This document shows positions 33,096 through 46,171 of a DNA stretch of 64,000 bases, one piece after another. Each line of letters starts with the position of its first letter. The stretch's first letter is position 1. A model generated the notes under the pieces. The model ran no database searches. It had not been told where the DNA came from and saw only the letters and a program-made list of their open reading frames with translations. Source of the DNA: Hysterangium stoloniferum. Taxonomy: Eukaryota > Basidiomycota > Agaricomycetes > Hysterangiales > Hysterangiaceae. Where the stretch lies: positions 62,001 through 126,000 of the forward strand of contig WHVD01000055.1 of NCBI GenBank assembly GCA_015178975.1, in the 5' to 3' direction. A program made the position numbers and the translations under genes.

Positions 33096-35236
33096 CTAGT
33101 GTCCAGGTTGGTCCCGTCGACGATACCGAACTATACAGGCGCCTTTAGGTTGCGTTATCATTGTCTACACGATCCAAGGGTTAGCTCCAGCACCAAAATG
33201 AGGGATGGGGTCATTTACATGGTAATTATGGTCTGGTACGCGATCTTCGATGCGCAATTCCAGTTGTCTGACCAAGGTAGCAATAATAGTCCCGAGCTGG
33301 AGATACGCAAACTATGGGCAGATAGACCTATCGTCAGGATGACTATACGTATCACAGCACAACGATCCATACCTGCTCTCCGATGCAACGATGCCGTCCC
33401 GCACCGAAAGGCTGATAGACGCTCTCAGTACCCTTGCTAATCTGTCCAAACCCATAATCGACCTTCTCTCCGGCCTGGCCATCATACGTCGAAAGAGCTT
33501 GGGCCGCGGCACCTGACGGGTCGAGCCAGCGGTACGGGTCCCAGGTTGTAGCATCCTTCCACACGGACTCGTCCATTTGCGCAACAGCTGGACTTGCGAG
33601 AACGTAGTGGCCTTTAGGGACAATGTAAGATCTGGACTCGTCAGCAGGTGCAGCAAGGGTGGGTGGAACTGCCATGTCTGAAATGACTTTGCGCTGAATT
33701 GGATTTAGTCAAATATAGATATAGAGTTTGAGGCTTGTGAGGGGCTCACCATAATACTGTGAATTGGCGGGTGGCAACGAAGGCTCTCGCGAATGACTGC
33801 GTCTAATAGGGGCAATTTTCGTAATTCTTCAAACGTAGGGGTGCGGAGGGAACCATCCTCGTTGGAGAAATTCTCAACTTGCTCCTTGTATAATGCATCG
33901 CTTGAAAATGGTCAGTTTGAGATGGGCATGTAGATGGACTGTACTTACGACACTTCCGGGGAGGCCGCAATGTGCAAAAGAGTCCAGGCGCCAGTAGTTG
34001 AGCTAGTATGTTGGCCGGCCATGAGCAATGCTGTCATCATATGCGCGACTTCACGATCCGTAACCGCACGACCATCCCTGTATGATTGGCTGCACAGCGC
34101 AGACATCATATCACCCTCATCCTGTAATGTATCAAACAAAACTGTAAATAACACACAGACATACATACGTTACGGTTTTGCGCCCTGCGCTTTTCAATGA
34201 TATCAACGTAAAAGTCGCTCATTGCTTTCTGGGCAATATCGCGTCTACGGTAGCTAGGCAATGGCAAGTTCGGGAACATGAAATTCAGTGGCGTGAATCC
34301 GCCGTCTAGGTCGTGATAACGCTGAGCAAAGCCTTTATCGAGAGAAGCGCGAATCTCATGTCCTTGGAGGGTACGTGCGGCAGTTAAGATCGTTATTTCG
34401 GCCATTGAGCGGTAGGCGTTGAATTTCCCCCACTCGTTGTCGTCGGTTTGGTAGGCAAAAAAAGCAGGATCATTCTGGAGGAATTCCTCGACTTCATTTT
34501 CAATCATGCCAACATACCGACGGAAGTTCTCAGTCGAGAGACCGACTTTGACGAACTTCTTTTGCTCCATGAGCATGTGGTTAGGGCAGTCATAGACCTA
34601 TGGTGATTGCAGATAAAGACTTGTTCAAAAAAGCGTTATTTCGCAGACTTACCACTCCCTTGCCAAATACTGGCGTGGTTAAGTGCTATGTCATCATAAC
34701 AAGTAAGAATGGCAGAAGAGACAAACTGTCGAGTAAATCTCACAGTGTAAGCCTCTTCCGCTGAAACCTCAGCAAGCCTTCCTCCCAATATAAAGTTGCT
34801 CCCCTTTGGTCCAAGACCAACAGTCATGCGGCGTCCGAGAAGTATGAAAGTAAATACGTCTCCGTGCTGATTCAAAAGAGGCACATTGGCACAGGACAAT
34901 GATTTACATGATGAGGAACACACCTTTCTGCGACAGTCGTTGAGGAAGTTGACAGGGTCGTTTCCATATTGAATTGCAGAACCAATGAATGGAAGCCAGT
35001 GAAAGACAACCGGAGGCTCATTCGGGTTTTGAGGGATGATCTGCCAAAGGTTGTTAGCCTCTCCAGAAAACCATTATGAAATGGTGTGTACACACTAATT
35101 GTCTAAGCACGTTGATCGCCACAGTAAGGAGTGGGATATTAATCATAAATAAAGTAGCGAGATACGGGAGTTTTGGGGGGGAAATCCCAGCACTAGTCCA
35201 AGATTCCATAAATGGGAACGATGAGGAGTTAGACAT
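33096..35236 (-). CDS. ERG11: Lanosterol 14-alpha-demethylase, CYP51
   Basis: Removes the 14-alpha methyl group from lanosterol or eburicol in ergosterol synthesis; membrane-bound in the endoplasmic reticulum. Exon 1 (35236) holds a hydrophobic anchor (LPYLATLFMINIPLLTVAIN). Exon 2 gives PPVVFHWLPFIGSAIQYGND; then GDVFTFILLGRRMTVGLGPK and FGKGVVYDCPN (the tyrosine aligned with the common azole-resistance position is intact). Then LMEQKKFVKVGLS, the I-helix MAGQHTSSTTGAW, the ExxR helix (DAVIRESLR), the heme loop FGAGRHRCIGEQ with cysteine ligand, and a last exon ending TMITQPKGACIVRYRRR, stop at 33096-33098. Order and motifs are those of a complete CYP51. Introns are about 50-75 nt. Rearranged fragments of this gene lie at 19535-19836 and 22416-22866. 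Confidence 0.95.
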
Positions 35237-35781
35237 GGTGGTCAACGAAGAGATAGCCAGTCTCTTTACCCTTTTGGGAAATCGAACGATTTCTTTGCGG
35301 AGTTTCAAACGACCATTAATTGATTTTCCTATGAACCAATTCAGCTTGCTAACATATATTAGTTGCAATATTCTTTATTTTTACAACACGCAGACTATTG
35401 TTTTTTTCGCCCGGTGAGTTAATAGTGATTTACAATAAGAGAATTACAAAATTCGGTGACCTACTAGTACCCAAGTTCGAGCCAGACTCTTCTCGTTCTC
35501 CGAGTCACCATGTCCATCAAATAAATACTGTAGATCCTCTTGTAATACCTCATTCGTTTTTTCCATCTTCAGGCAGTGGCTGAGTTAAGTTCCTCCTTAT
35601 AGTACAGCTAGTTATACAAATCATCTGATGTATGTAGTTTAGGCCTTTCCTTGGCCCCTTTTGTTTTTGTCATGAATATCTCATAAAACTTGTTTACCCC
35701 GCCCTTTTCCTTAAATAATACCTACGTTATTTTTCGCGTTGCACCAAAGTATTACAGCCCGCGATTTCATCATGCAATGAT
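35237..35781. other. CYP51 upstream region
   Basis: Promoter side of CYP51 and 3' flank of the NmrA-like gene. A plus-strand frame from 35076 is antisense to CYP51 exon 1 and is not a gene. No sterol-regulatory motif could be assigned with confidence. Confidence 0.4.
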
Positions 35782-37060
35782 TCAAATGCAATCCGGTTTA
35801 CCTTTAGTCACCCTGGCCTGTTCTTCCACCTTGGTCCATTCCCATTGCTTCTCCTTCGGATTGACCAACTCGTCATCGTTGTTCTTCGAGAAGTCGACCT
35901 TTCCTTCTCCCATGAGGAGTCTGGTCAAAAGGGCCGTCAGCTTCAGAGATATTGTCTCTGCATCATTATATACCTGATGTAACTCCTGAAGCCACCTTTG
36001 CTCCCAAATTCCTCTTGCAAATCTCTCTTGTACGTCTCTGGTCCTCCGAGACTGGCTAACTGTATTTCCTCGCCGCTCTCGTGAGACATAATATCTCGGA
36101 TTTCTTTCATGGACACAGTCGACCCGGCGACTCGAATATTATCTGGAAATGTTGACGGCGAAGAAACGGCCTGAATTGCAACTTGGGCAACGGTTCGGGC
36201 GATGTCGACAAATGAAGTAAACGTGATTTTTACGTCCGGAGATCCCACAGCTGTGTATTGTTTTCCATTTGAATCGAACCCATCTATTTCAATTTTTTAA
36301 CATCTCAGCTTCAGCACCTGACGATGAAAATAAATCCTCACATTCATGCTAATTTTAAAAAAGAAAAAAAATGCAACAAGTAAGCCGTATGCACCAGATT
36401 ATACAAAGCTATTATCTTCCTCACCTCAAAGCCTAATTCTAGAATAAGGCCGACATATATAGGGACGACTTTCATTCTGCCTTCGCCAGATTTCCTTGCT
36501 CTCTCTATGTGCTTCTGCTTCTTGGTCCACACAACATGCTCAAAATCATTGTACCGGTGGTCACTGCGTCATTAGTAATAAGTCAATGACAGTATGAAAC
36601 GCTGCACAATATAACACCACGCACACTCCGAATTCACTCGGGATATATAACAAAATCCTATTCGCCAGAACAGCCTCCAACAAGCTGTCACTCGCATCCT
36701 GATCCCCCGGCCCCAAAGCATTGACAACAATATCAACATCCCGGAGCACACCTCCCATCGCAGCAGAATCTTTCACGTCAACCTTGGCAAGCTCACCTCC
36801 GAGCTCTTTCAACTCCTGCGCGACGGGAGAAGCTGGGTTTCTGACAAGGAGAACGACTCGCGAAAAGAAAGGTCGATAAGGTTCGGTGAGAACTACCCTT
36901 GAGATGACGGAGCCTAGCAGAGGTCATCGTGAGCCGATCTATGTGAGTGTACACAGATTTAACTACGCAGAACAGTCGACGTACCTAGTTTACCGGTAGC
37001 CCCAGCGATGGCAATGACATATTGACTACGAGACAAATGCGCAGATGTTGGAAGGGACAT
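35782..37060 (-). CDS. NmrA-like NAD(P)-binding reductase family protein
   Basis: Rossmann-fold protein of the atypical short-chain dehydrogenase (NmrA / isoflavone reductase-like) family; some members sense NAD(P) redox state, others reduce phenolic substrates. The start at 37060 gives MSLPTSAHLSRSQYVIAIAG with the nucleotide-binding motif GATGKLG. Then VVLLVRNPASP (the beta-2 basic residue suggests NADP preference), GELAKVDVKDSAAM, DIVVNALG, LYIPSEFGV, DHRYNDFEHVVWTKKQKHIE, VGSPDVKITFTSFVDIARTV, NIRVAGSTVSMKEI and a last exon LLMGEGKVDFSKNNDDELVN ending GKPDCI (stop 35782-35784). About 300 residues, typical for the family. A final intron near 35960-35905 must be spliced to reach the C-terminus. 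Adjacent to the carboxylesterase on the same strand. The true substrate cannot be told from sequence. Confidence 0.85.
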
Positions 37061-37322
37061 GAGACAAGAATATATTGTAAGGCGAATAGACAGAAAATTC
37101 AGGATCTCTGGTATATATATACCCTGATTTACGGCGATGTCATGTTGTCTTATTATGACGCACCCGCTAGATGACCATGGGTGATCAATTACAAGCGCAC
37201 CAACAAAGAAGGCAAATTTTCTCAGTGAAAGTTTTGTTGGATATCGATTCAAAAAATTTCTAATTTTTCTAATTTGTCTCAGAGCCAGAAAATTACCCAT
37301 CCCGTTTGACCATTCATCGATT

Positions 37323-39894
37323 CTACTTCTCGAATTCGTCCATGACCTTGGCCGAATTGTGGAAATTTGTCTTTTCAATAAAGAAGTCTAGTAATTGCGC
37401 AGTCATCGACATCATGTGTGAATTCCTTGTGAAGCCAAAGAGAGACTTACCATCAGCAATCACCGTGACATTACCCTGCATAAATTGCAAGACCGGTTTG
37501 TCTTTCAAATTATATCGCGGCCAGAATGCTGTGGAAAGAGAGAAAATGTGTTTGTAAGTGAACCACTAGCGAACACATTGTACGAGATGACATACAGCCT
37601 GGATTTAGGTCATTCACAAAGTTGATATACGCATCCGTAAATATAGTCGAGAGATTGTTCTCAACCGCGGGCGCAGTCCCGAAGATGAACGCAAGTTCCG
37701 AACCATGAGAAACTGATAATAGCAAGTTGGCAGCAAAATTAGCCAATAGAAAAAAAACCCCACCTCCATTCGAAGGATCATTCGCTGGATTAAACTCAGT
37801 AAAGAAATACGCAAAGAGTTTCTGCCCCGTTTGCGCCGCCTTATCAAAGAACAGCCTCCTCGGGGATAAATATATAAAGTCGGTATACCACGCTTCCGCA
37901 CGGTCGAACAACGAATCACCCGTGTTAAAGCGTCCACCGAGGGACGGGTCGTTCGCGGGGTAGAGCCTGTGAAATTCATCGAGGACATCGGTGGTTAGGG
38001 TGCGGTTGTCGAGGATGAGGGCGCCGATGAATTCATCAAAGCGGGTGTCCTCCTGCGCTGTGGTTGGGAACTTGGGAAGACCGAAAACGGATCGACTGAA
38101 TGTCGCGCCTTCGTTGAGCTAATGAAAAGTTGAATGTGGTGGTGGTTGGTGGTTCCAAGACAACTTGAAGGTCAATATACACGATGGGAAAATATTCCGA
38201 GTACGTACGTTGGTTCCCCACAAGAGAGGCACCTTTAAGAAATTGCCGCTCGCTATCTGCGCAGACTGACGTCTCGGTATGATATTTCCAATTCCACCTG
38301 GAGTCGGCTGCCATGCCTGTCCGTTGAGGGCGGCGTCGAGAAGGATGGCTGAAGCATTGGCGATGGACTTCAAAAACGTCGGTCGTCATTCCAATTAAAA
38401 CCCAAATAAATCCGATCATACATCAAAGGGAGCCTGTCTCAGACACTCTACAGACTCCGGACCAGGGTGACATCCCACCATCTCAATCAAACGAGCGTAT
38501 GTCTTTCCAGGTTCGTCATACTGTGCTGCAAACGGGGCAGATTTACTAGAAGAGACGTTGATGGCATGGTGCAGCTCAGGTAGATAGTCAGGATATTAGA
38601 AGACGTACAATGGTCCTGTTGAAGAGTCGAGAATTCCAGCACGGAAAAGAGGTTTGTTAGCAGGAAACAGGACTTGGACTTCAACCGCTCCTGCACCGGC
38701 GGACTATTGATAGAAAAATCAGACGGCCCTTACTAAATTAATGATAGCACCAACTTGACCCCAGATTGTGACCTATGTGGGACCGATTTATCAGCCTTTG
38801 TGAGGTAGTTTTAAAACAGCTCATGACAGCTGACCTTCGCTGGATCTCCCCCGAAGGCAGAGATCTCATCCTTGATAAACTGTAACACCAGAGTTTGGTC
38901 TTGTAGTCCTACGTTAAGGTCCTCCGGAGGAACATTGGCGCTTGACAACTAAAGGCAAGGTAGTGATAATTTATAGTACGTACTGTCAACTTAGAGGAAC
39001 AGACTTACGAAGCCGAATGTGTTCACTCGATAGTTTCTATGGGTTATTAAGCGATTGGTGAGTGACGTTACGAGAAGCAGGATGAAAATCATGGTGCATA
39101 CACTGTGATGAAGATAATGGGCTTCTTCATAGTCACACTTCGGCTCAGCAAGACTAGTAGTATAAATCAAAGAGAGTTCGGCTTCCTATTGGCTATTGGA
39201 AGACGGTGCATTTAAGATACGTACAAGTTGGATCTTGGGATGGAGTGGATCCCGCGCTGGTGGACATGAATTAGACAGATCGGTCAGAGATTAGAGCAAT
39301 GATACACAAACCCTATCATATAAGCTCCTCCCTGAAAGGAATAAAGAATCAATACAAATGCATAGATTTACAGATTATTGGAAGACATACGTGGAAAAAC
39401 ACAAGCACAGGTACCTTTGCTTTGGAGGTGACACTTGAAGGGCGGAAAATCTGCAAGCAGCTTTAACCCTTCCCACGTCCTCGCAAGAAAAAGATTACTA
39501 ACGTTTAAGAAGAGACAATTCTCGCTGATTGCTACACCCGCCGTAAGATCAGAAACCTAAAACAAAACAAACAGTTGGATAAAGATTCCCTTTGGCTGTA
39601 TTCACCCTCCGAAATACTCACAGGCTGTGAGCACGCATCTCCGAATTTACTGGCGTCTTGAATGCCCTCGAACGGTGTCGTGATCGCAACGGGGCTCTTA
39701 AAGCGCAGATTCCCAACAGGGGCTTGCGCGTATGGTATACCGCGCCATATGTCGATTTGGGATGTTGAATTCGAAACACCACGGAATGTACCAATGCTGG
39801 TTTTGGCATCTAACGATGCCACGGCCGTAGTGGTAGGAGAGGAGAGTGCTGTCAGTGCAGCTAGGAACCATGCTTTCCAGCTTGTTTGCATCAT
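37323..39894 (-). CDS. Secreted type B carboxylesterase/lipase
   Basis: Alpha/beta-hydrolase of the COesterase family that cleaves carboxylic esters, probably extracellularly. The start at 39894 (MM) gives a signal peptide (MMQTSWKAWFLAALTALSSP). Then SIGTFRGVSN, IDIWRGIPYAQAPVGNLRF and DACSQPVS. Exon 38930-38850 gives PPEDLNVGLQDQTLVLQFIK, followed by FGGDPAKVTIWGQ; an intron interrupts the nucleophile motif, restored as GQSAGAG on the next exon. The acidic residue sits in LNEGATFS and the His in VSHGSELAFIFG. The last exon ends KTNFHNSAKVMDEFEK (stop 37323-37325). All three triad positions are present. Roughly a dozen short introns make exon borders uncertain in the middle (39000-39500). 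About 540-560 residues, usual for the family. Confidence 0.85.
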
Positions 39895-41439
39895 AATGGG
39901 CTTAGAGACTAGCACCTCGAGGGCTGCGAATGGTATATATATATTGTGCAGCATTTCTAATTCATTTCAATATGATTAATGGGGTTGGCTAAGAGGTGCC
40001 GGTGACGCCAGCGCGCTAGTAGATAATAGATATTTGCCATGAGAACCCCGTCCAGGTTCGTGGATTTGTTCTCATGCTTATGTTATTGCCTCACAGGTAG
40101 ATATATAGCAGCGTTCACTTGACCATTGAACGGACCGTCGACAATATAGTCCGTATCAGTTGACTAACTACGCTGAGAATGCAAGGGAATCGGGTAAACT
40201 CATAAACGGAATATAGCTGAGAACTCAGTCGGTCGAGTTGGCCATCATAAAACTTCCGAAAGCGACTGGAAGGTTGCGTGTCAACCTCACAGTCGGCAAC
40301 AGACAGGACAAGTTTATCTTGCTAAAATGTGAAGTAGGTAATATAGTTGTGTAGTGGATGCTTAGCCTGCGGGGAGAGTAGCTACTTTTTCTTGTGAAAG
40401 GATACCAAGGTGTAACTAATATATATCTACAGTGAACAATAACACAATGGTATATTAGAACAAGGGAAATTTTATCTCGATCAAATCGGAGAAGGAAAGT
40501 AAAGATTCGGTAAGGGTGGAGGAATGATGATTGTGGATGGACAATGGTGAAGTTGGTGGAGTGGTGGAGCGATCACTGGCATGTGGTATGTGGTAAGACG
40601 ACCGATTACAGCGACTTAGCCAGTTATAAGTGACCGTCTGTGTCTTTGGAAATAATGCATCTGGTACCGGTGTTTTTTAGACACATGAGTTGTGCCTTCA
40701 GCAACCTTCAGTTCAGTGAATATTATCTTGAGTGGAAAAGGAAAGATGACCGTACATCAGGGATTTGGGAATGTCCACATTATGTAGACTCCCTAGCCTC
40801 CCTTCCCTAGATCTATAGTAAGTAGTAGTGTGTCTAGCCGTGTCTAGCCGAGATGGCTCAAGACAATATAGACAGCATACTTACTGATCTTCCCACTTTC
40901 CTGATGTACTTAAGTAGCTTCGGCATAAATGGCCTCTCGTAATTATGAACAACTTCATCATTATACAAGAGAAATATAATCTATTTATCACTAGAATGAA
41001 GGGGGAGTACTTATCCTAATAAAAATGAAGGGCCAATGTAAGAGATGGCAATATTTATCCCGAGTACCCCACTGATGCTTCAATATAATACATATGCATC
41101 TATTATTATTATTTCTGTAGGAGTAAATCCTCAACGAAATGTTGATTATGTTAGCAGCAAGCAGTGTAATTAAGTTACATAAGCAGCTATAACAGTTGCT
41201 CCTCGCTCTTCACTCTCACACTTAGTCGCCTTGAAAAATCCATTGACACCCAAAGGGTAAGTTTCCTTGAGTTAATCAGTCTTCAACAAGTTTCTAAATG
41301 ATATCTTTTCTAGAGGTCAATAGGGAGGCATTATACAAAACTTAAATTTACTTTCCACATCCAAATCACACATGTAAACATGCCTTTCAATATTTTCTTA
41401 TAACTGAGATGTCCCTAACATACTTCTAGATAACATAAA
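39895..41439. other. 1.5-kb intergenic region; RPP0 promoter and possible leader intron
   Basis: No gene is supported. Near the RPP0 start a pyrimidine-rich leader (about 41200-41230) is followed by a GTAAGTTTCC donor near 41260 and TTTTCTAG acceptor near 41313, which would make a short 5'-UTR intron, common in ribosomal-protein genes. The central part is AT-rich with no repeat or domain seen. Confidence 0.45.
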
Positions 41440-42586
41440 ATGGGTGCTACTCGCGCAGAAAAGGAACTTTACTTCGAGAAGCTCAAGGAGCTCATCGCAA
41501 AATACGGTGTGCAAGGTTATAGGTTGACACACGCACAACACCTCATAATTTCATCTCTTTAGCGTCAATCTTCGTTGTCAACGTTGACAATGTCGGTTCA
41601 AACCAGATGCATCAAATTCGTGTTGCTCTCCGTAGCAAGGGTGTCGTTCTCATGGGCAAGAACACCATGGTCCGTCGTGCCATGCGTTCAGTCATGTCCG
41701 AGTCCCCAGAACTCGAGAAGCTCCTTCCTCACATCAAGGGCAACATCGGTTTCGTCTTCACCTCTGAGGATCTGAAGGAAGTCCGCGAGCTCATCATCGC
41801 CAACAAGGTTGCTGCCCCCGCCCGCGCTGGCGCTTTCGCGCCTGCGGACGTCACCATCCCTGCTGGCAACACCGGTATGGAGCCCGGAAAGACCTCTTTC
41901 TTCCAGGCCTTGGGTATTCCAACCAAGATTGCTCGTGGTACCATCGAAATTGTGTCTGATGTTAAGGTGGTCATTGGTGGATCCCGAGTCGGCCCATCAG
42001 AGGCTACTTTGCTTAACATGTTGAAAATTTCTCCGTTCACATATGGTATGACCGTCGTTCAGATCTTCGACTCTGGAAACGCTTTCCCTCCCAGCGTTCT
42101 TGACGTTGATGAGCAAGAACTCATTGACCGTTTCTTGTCTGGTATCAAGACCATCGCCTCCATTTCCTTGGCCCTTAAGTATCCCACCCTGGCCTCGGTT
42201 ACCCATTCCCTCGTCAACTCTTACAAGAACCTTTTGGCTATCGGCTTGTCCACCGACTACTCCTTCGAGGGTGTTACCAAGGTATGTACATTTATTCGCC
42301 TACCCACTATATTCACCGTCCTATCACCCTTTTTTACAACTTGGACTTACAATCGGTTTATTAGATCAAGGAATACCTTGCCAACCCTGAAGCCTTTGCT
42401 GTCGCTGCTGCTCCAGCTGCTGCAGATGCTGCTCCCGCCGCGGAAGAGACGAAGGAAGAGGAGAAGAAAGAGGAAGCCGGTAAGCAAATTTATTGTCGGA
42501 CTGTCTGCGACTCCTTATCCTGACCAATTCTCTCTTTTTTTTCAGAGGAATCGGATGATGACATGGGCTTCGGGCTGTTCGATTAA
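41440..42586 (+). CDS. RPP0: 60S acidic ribosomal protein P0
   Basis: Core of the ribosomal stalk (binds P1/P2 dimers and recruits elongation factors). Four exons, 41440-41506, 41563-42281, 42365-42479 and 42546-42586, give 313 residues, the normal size. The protein starts [20 protein letters not shown], continues [51 protein letters not shown] and [20 protein letters not shown], then has an Ala-rich hinge and ends with the P-protein signature [13 protein letters not shown] shared with P1/P2. GT-AG introns of 56, 83 and 66 nt. The codon use is strongly biased to C-ending codons, unlike neighbours, as expected for a highly expressed gene. Confidence 0.97.
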
Positions 42587-42919
42587 TCAACACATACTAA
42601 TCTGCCATACACAATCGTCTAATATGTATACTAATGAAATCATATTAGACATTTGACGCGTTGCAATTGTTGCCCTTGTTTGATGAAATTTTATGTTTTT
42701 TAGCCAAGAAAAAAAATTGAGTATAAGCGAATTGCTTGTGGATGACTGCGTTAGGGGTGACCGGTGAATTTCCACAAGAAATATCCAGGAACACATCGCC
42801 TACGGGCTTCTGAACGTCAACTCGACCAACCAAACGTTAAAGGTCACCAACACGTGCAAGAAAATCTCCACGAGGCAACGGGGAAATCAACGACTACACT
42901 CCAAATAAGAATACGGTCG

Positions 42920-43300
42920 TTCAGAAAATACATAATTTCCATCCCCAATGCATGGATACCTACGGTTTTTCTTCATGAGGCAGTCATACAAATTCTGTAT
43001 GTAATGCGATTACTTTTCATCCATGACCATGCACACTCTAAAAAATACGAATAGAGTTCTTCAGAAAATACCTTATTTCTATCACCAAAGCATGTATGCC
43101 TACTGGTTATCTTCATGAGGGATGTACATATTCCGTATGTAATACACTTACTTTTCATCAATGACGACACCTAAAAATGTGAATAGAGTTCTTCAGAAAA
43201 TGTCTAGTTTCCATCTGTAAAACATGTCTATGTTTCATGAGGCAGTCATGTGCAAATTCTGTATGTAATATGCAATTACTCGTGTAGTACAAAGTCCGTA
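42920..43300. repeat. Three tandem copies of a 130-140-bp unit
   Basis: The core TTCAGAAAATAC/TGT...TTCATGAGG...TCTGTATGTAAT...TTACTTTTCAT recurs at 42920, 43060 and 43192. Steps are 140 and 132 bp and the copies are diverged. The small frames inside are artefacts. It lies in the RPP0 3' flank. Confidence 0.8.
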
Positions 43301-43407
43301 TATGTAATGCAACCTCCCCCCAACCCCCGTGCAATGCCATACACAGCCGGTCCAATCCTATTTTATGCCACATACCCCCGTTGCATTTTGTTCCCCCCCA
43401 CCCCCCA

Positions 43408-44956
43408 ATGCCTACCTTTCAGTCTTGGACTGCCCATGTCCTTGTCGGCGGAAAGGCTCTCAAAGAAGAGCAGGTCGTGAGGAGTGGCAGCATTGTCACC
43501 TGTGATATTCCCTGTATTCCTGAACAGGTCGGCGAGACAGGTTTCATTTTTTTCAAAAGTGGTGTTTGTCAACTGATCACTTTCTTATTTGATACTGTAG
43601 CACTTCCAGATCTCACTTGTTAACCCTTCCAGTGATTCTCGGGTTATTTGTGTGTATGCCGTGGATGCGGTACAGGTTCGCTATTTTCCCAATATGTTTG
43701 GTCCGAGGGCGATTGGGGTTCATTATGATTCCCATTGTGTTCCCATATAGCACGATGAATATGTAACCCTCCCCGGGGAAGTGCGCGATGTTTCCATAGG
43801 ATGGCAGTATGACTTGACATGGCATTATCCATACATCTGGACGACGCCAGATAAATTGAGTACGTCTGTCTCGTCACTTTTCCTCATGCATATGTCCCCC
43901 TTGACTTAGACCACCCTGTTAACCATTTTGTTCTGTCACAGATGTCCGCGCCTTCCCGGCAATGAGCATAGACGGATCTAAAACCGGCGTCATATCCATC
44001 CGTCTCTACCGTTCCAACAACGACAGCTCTATAGGCGAATTAGTGCCGGACGTATTGCTCCGCCGACCTATGCGATCCCGAGACAGTGGAGTCCATCGCC
44101 TATCGCACTATGCTGCAGTGGATGAGACCTTTGGGAGGAGGATGCCCCATCCGACGAGGACAGGTTCAAGGACATACTTAAACTTTCATTGGTTGAAAAG
44201 CGGGAAGCCGTTTTTGGAGTTTAATTTTCAGTATTTCAAAGGTTGTTTTTTTTGTCTTTTTGCCTCTTGCGTTTGATGCTGACCATCTGAGTTTATGCGT
44301 AGATATAATGAAGAATCCACTTGCACCTGAACAGCACCGTTTCAGACACAAACGAGTGTTGGCGAATATGAAATTACCTGACTACCATGCTGAAATCATG
44401 ACGGAACCCAGGTCTGGTCAGTGAGATCCCAGTACTCGTGAACCTTGGACACAAGTTTCTTACCTTTTAAAATCTAACAGCAGAGACTGATACATTCCAA
44501 AGACCACGAAAACGAAAACGCTTTCGGTCCGAGGATAGCTGGAAACCTGAATCCGCAGAAAAAGGCTCCTTCGAATCATCACCAAGCCAGACAAGCGATT
44601 CACCTCCGCCTCAGTGTTTGGGATTAGTGAAACCAGAGTTAGACAAGGGTAAGCGGTTGCTAATAATCACTGTCATTTAATCCATTACGCTATTTCTTAA
44701 AGATAAGTCTTTTCCGACCAGCATGGTCGTCCCCAAACGAACCACGCGGACTGTTTGGACTACACTGGTGGAATCATGGGCAGATCGTAGCCCCATGATT
44801 ATAGGGACTGATAATAGTCGTGGTCTCAATATCCCAGCAGGGAGCTCAAGCGTTACAGCTAAGACACAGAAAAGGATGAGAAAGAAAGCGGCTTCCAGTG
44901 CGCACCCGCCCGTGCTCGAAGCGATCGAGTCCGATGTGGATAATGAGTTACATTGA
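43408..44956 (+). CDS. Hypothetical protein, possibly DUF7918-like, with NLS-like tail
   Basis: A start at 43408 gives MPTFQSWTAHVLVGGKALKE and the run GSIVTCDIPCIPEQ. Consecutive exons joined by GT-AG introns give HFQISLVNPSSDSRVICVYA, VRDVSIGWQYDLTWHYPYIW, VRAFPAMSIDGSKTGVISI, SGKPFLEFNFQYFK, HRFRHKRVLANMKLPDYHA, a basic stretch RPRKRKRFR that could be a nuclear localisation signal, and an end IESDVDNELH. Total about 400 residues. The N-terminal layout resembles a domain of unknown function common in agaricomycete proteins (DUF7918), but I have not confirmed this. No function is known. The intron chain fits well, so it is a real gene. Confidence 0.65.
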
Positions 44957-46171
44957 GTGTTTGCCTCCTGTTGAAGTTGTTCATAATACTGGTAAATGCC
45001 TAGTATATCCCCCCAAGTCGACGGGTGCGAGGTTCACAAATGTTAGATACAAATGAAGACATAACATAACGACAATAGTGACTTGTTACTGTATTGGGCG
45101 AGAAACGCAAGAAGAAATATTTACAAATACATACATGTATGTACTAAAATAAAAGTGTCTTGGGTGATGTTGACTTGACGACGCTCGTAACAATTGTCCA
45201 TATACACTCTTCCTGTTATCTTAGGGTAAGTACATTGACTTGTTCATTATCAGAGTCACCAGCCATGGGTGATGAATCGTTATTGTTGGAAAACTGGGAT
45301 ATGGGGTCTATGTCATCTGATATATATAGGTTGATGATGAGATAATGATGAACAAGTTGCAGCTTGATTGTGCACTGGTTGGGGTGATGAGCTTAATAAC
45401 GGCAGACAAGTCCAGGCATTGTTTGCATGCCCAAATGCAATTGCAGCTTGGATCTCCCCTTGCTCAAAGCGATTAGGTTTGATCAGGATAGTGAGTGCCT
45501 CCCCCTGTTGAAGTTGTTGGTAATACTGGTAAATGCTTAGTGGAATTAGTATATCCCCAAGTTGACGATTGCGCGCTGGTTGGGGGACGAGCCTACTAAC
45601 GGCGGCGCATTAGTCCAGGTATCATTGTTTGCATCGCCAACTGCAGCCGCAGCTCAGATACGAGTTTTCAGGCGTGCGGTATGTATATTTATACTTCCTT
45701 TCCCGTGGGCTAGGAGGACCGTGAGGACTTATCTCTACGTATTGTCTCTAGATTGTCTAGAGGTCTAGCACACTCTTAAAAGAAATTGCTGGAAAAGATT
45801 GGCGTGATTTAGATTTTCTTGTTACCTGAGTTGGAGCAGCCATTAGATGATGAATGATGTATTCCTGCTGTTAATTTAAAGCAGTATTATAGACTGCTCA
45901 AGCTACAAATGTGAAGTCCACAGGAAGATTTACCATTGAGTAAATCTCTTGAATTAGGAGGAGAAAAATCAACCACAGTTGCGATCTTTACCTCAATAAT
46001 AAGTAATATTGACGAGACACCTTTGAGTTCAGGGCTATGGACGGTCATTGACTAATTATTATAACAAGGGAAATTTATGTAGCACGGTTGAAAATAGAAA
46101 GCTCCGTGGCCAAGTTGCTGGACGTGCGCCTTACATAATAACGTCCCCAGACGCGTCACTTCTCGTTCAAA
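44957..46171. repeat. Intergenic region with two internal duplications
   Basis: 44957-45030 (CTGTTGAAGTTGTTCATAAT...CTAGTATATCCCCCCAAG) recurs, diverged, at 45490-45575. A second pair is 45366-45460 and 45567-45660 (TGCACTGGTTGGGG...GTCCAGG...TTGTTTGCAT). The pieces look like duplicated 3' flank of the preceding gene. The short frames in this stretch are not supported as genes. The right end holds the SEM1 promoter. Confidence 0.55.

Noticed and set aside
35076..35417. Plus-strand frame opposite CYP51 exon 1
   Set aside because: It is antisense to a confirmed coding exon and not conserved in the pseudogene copy.
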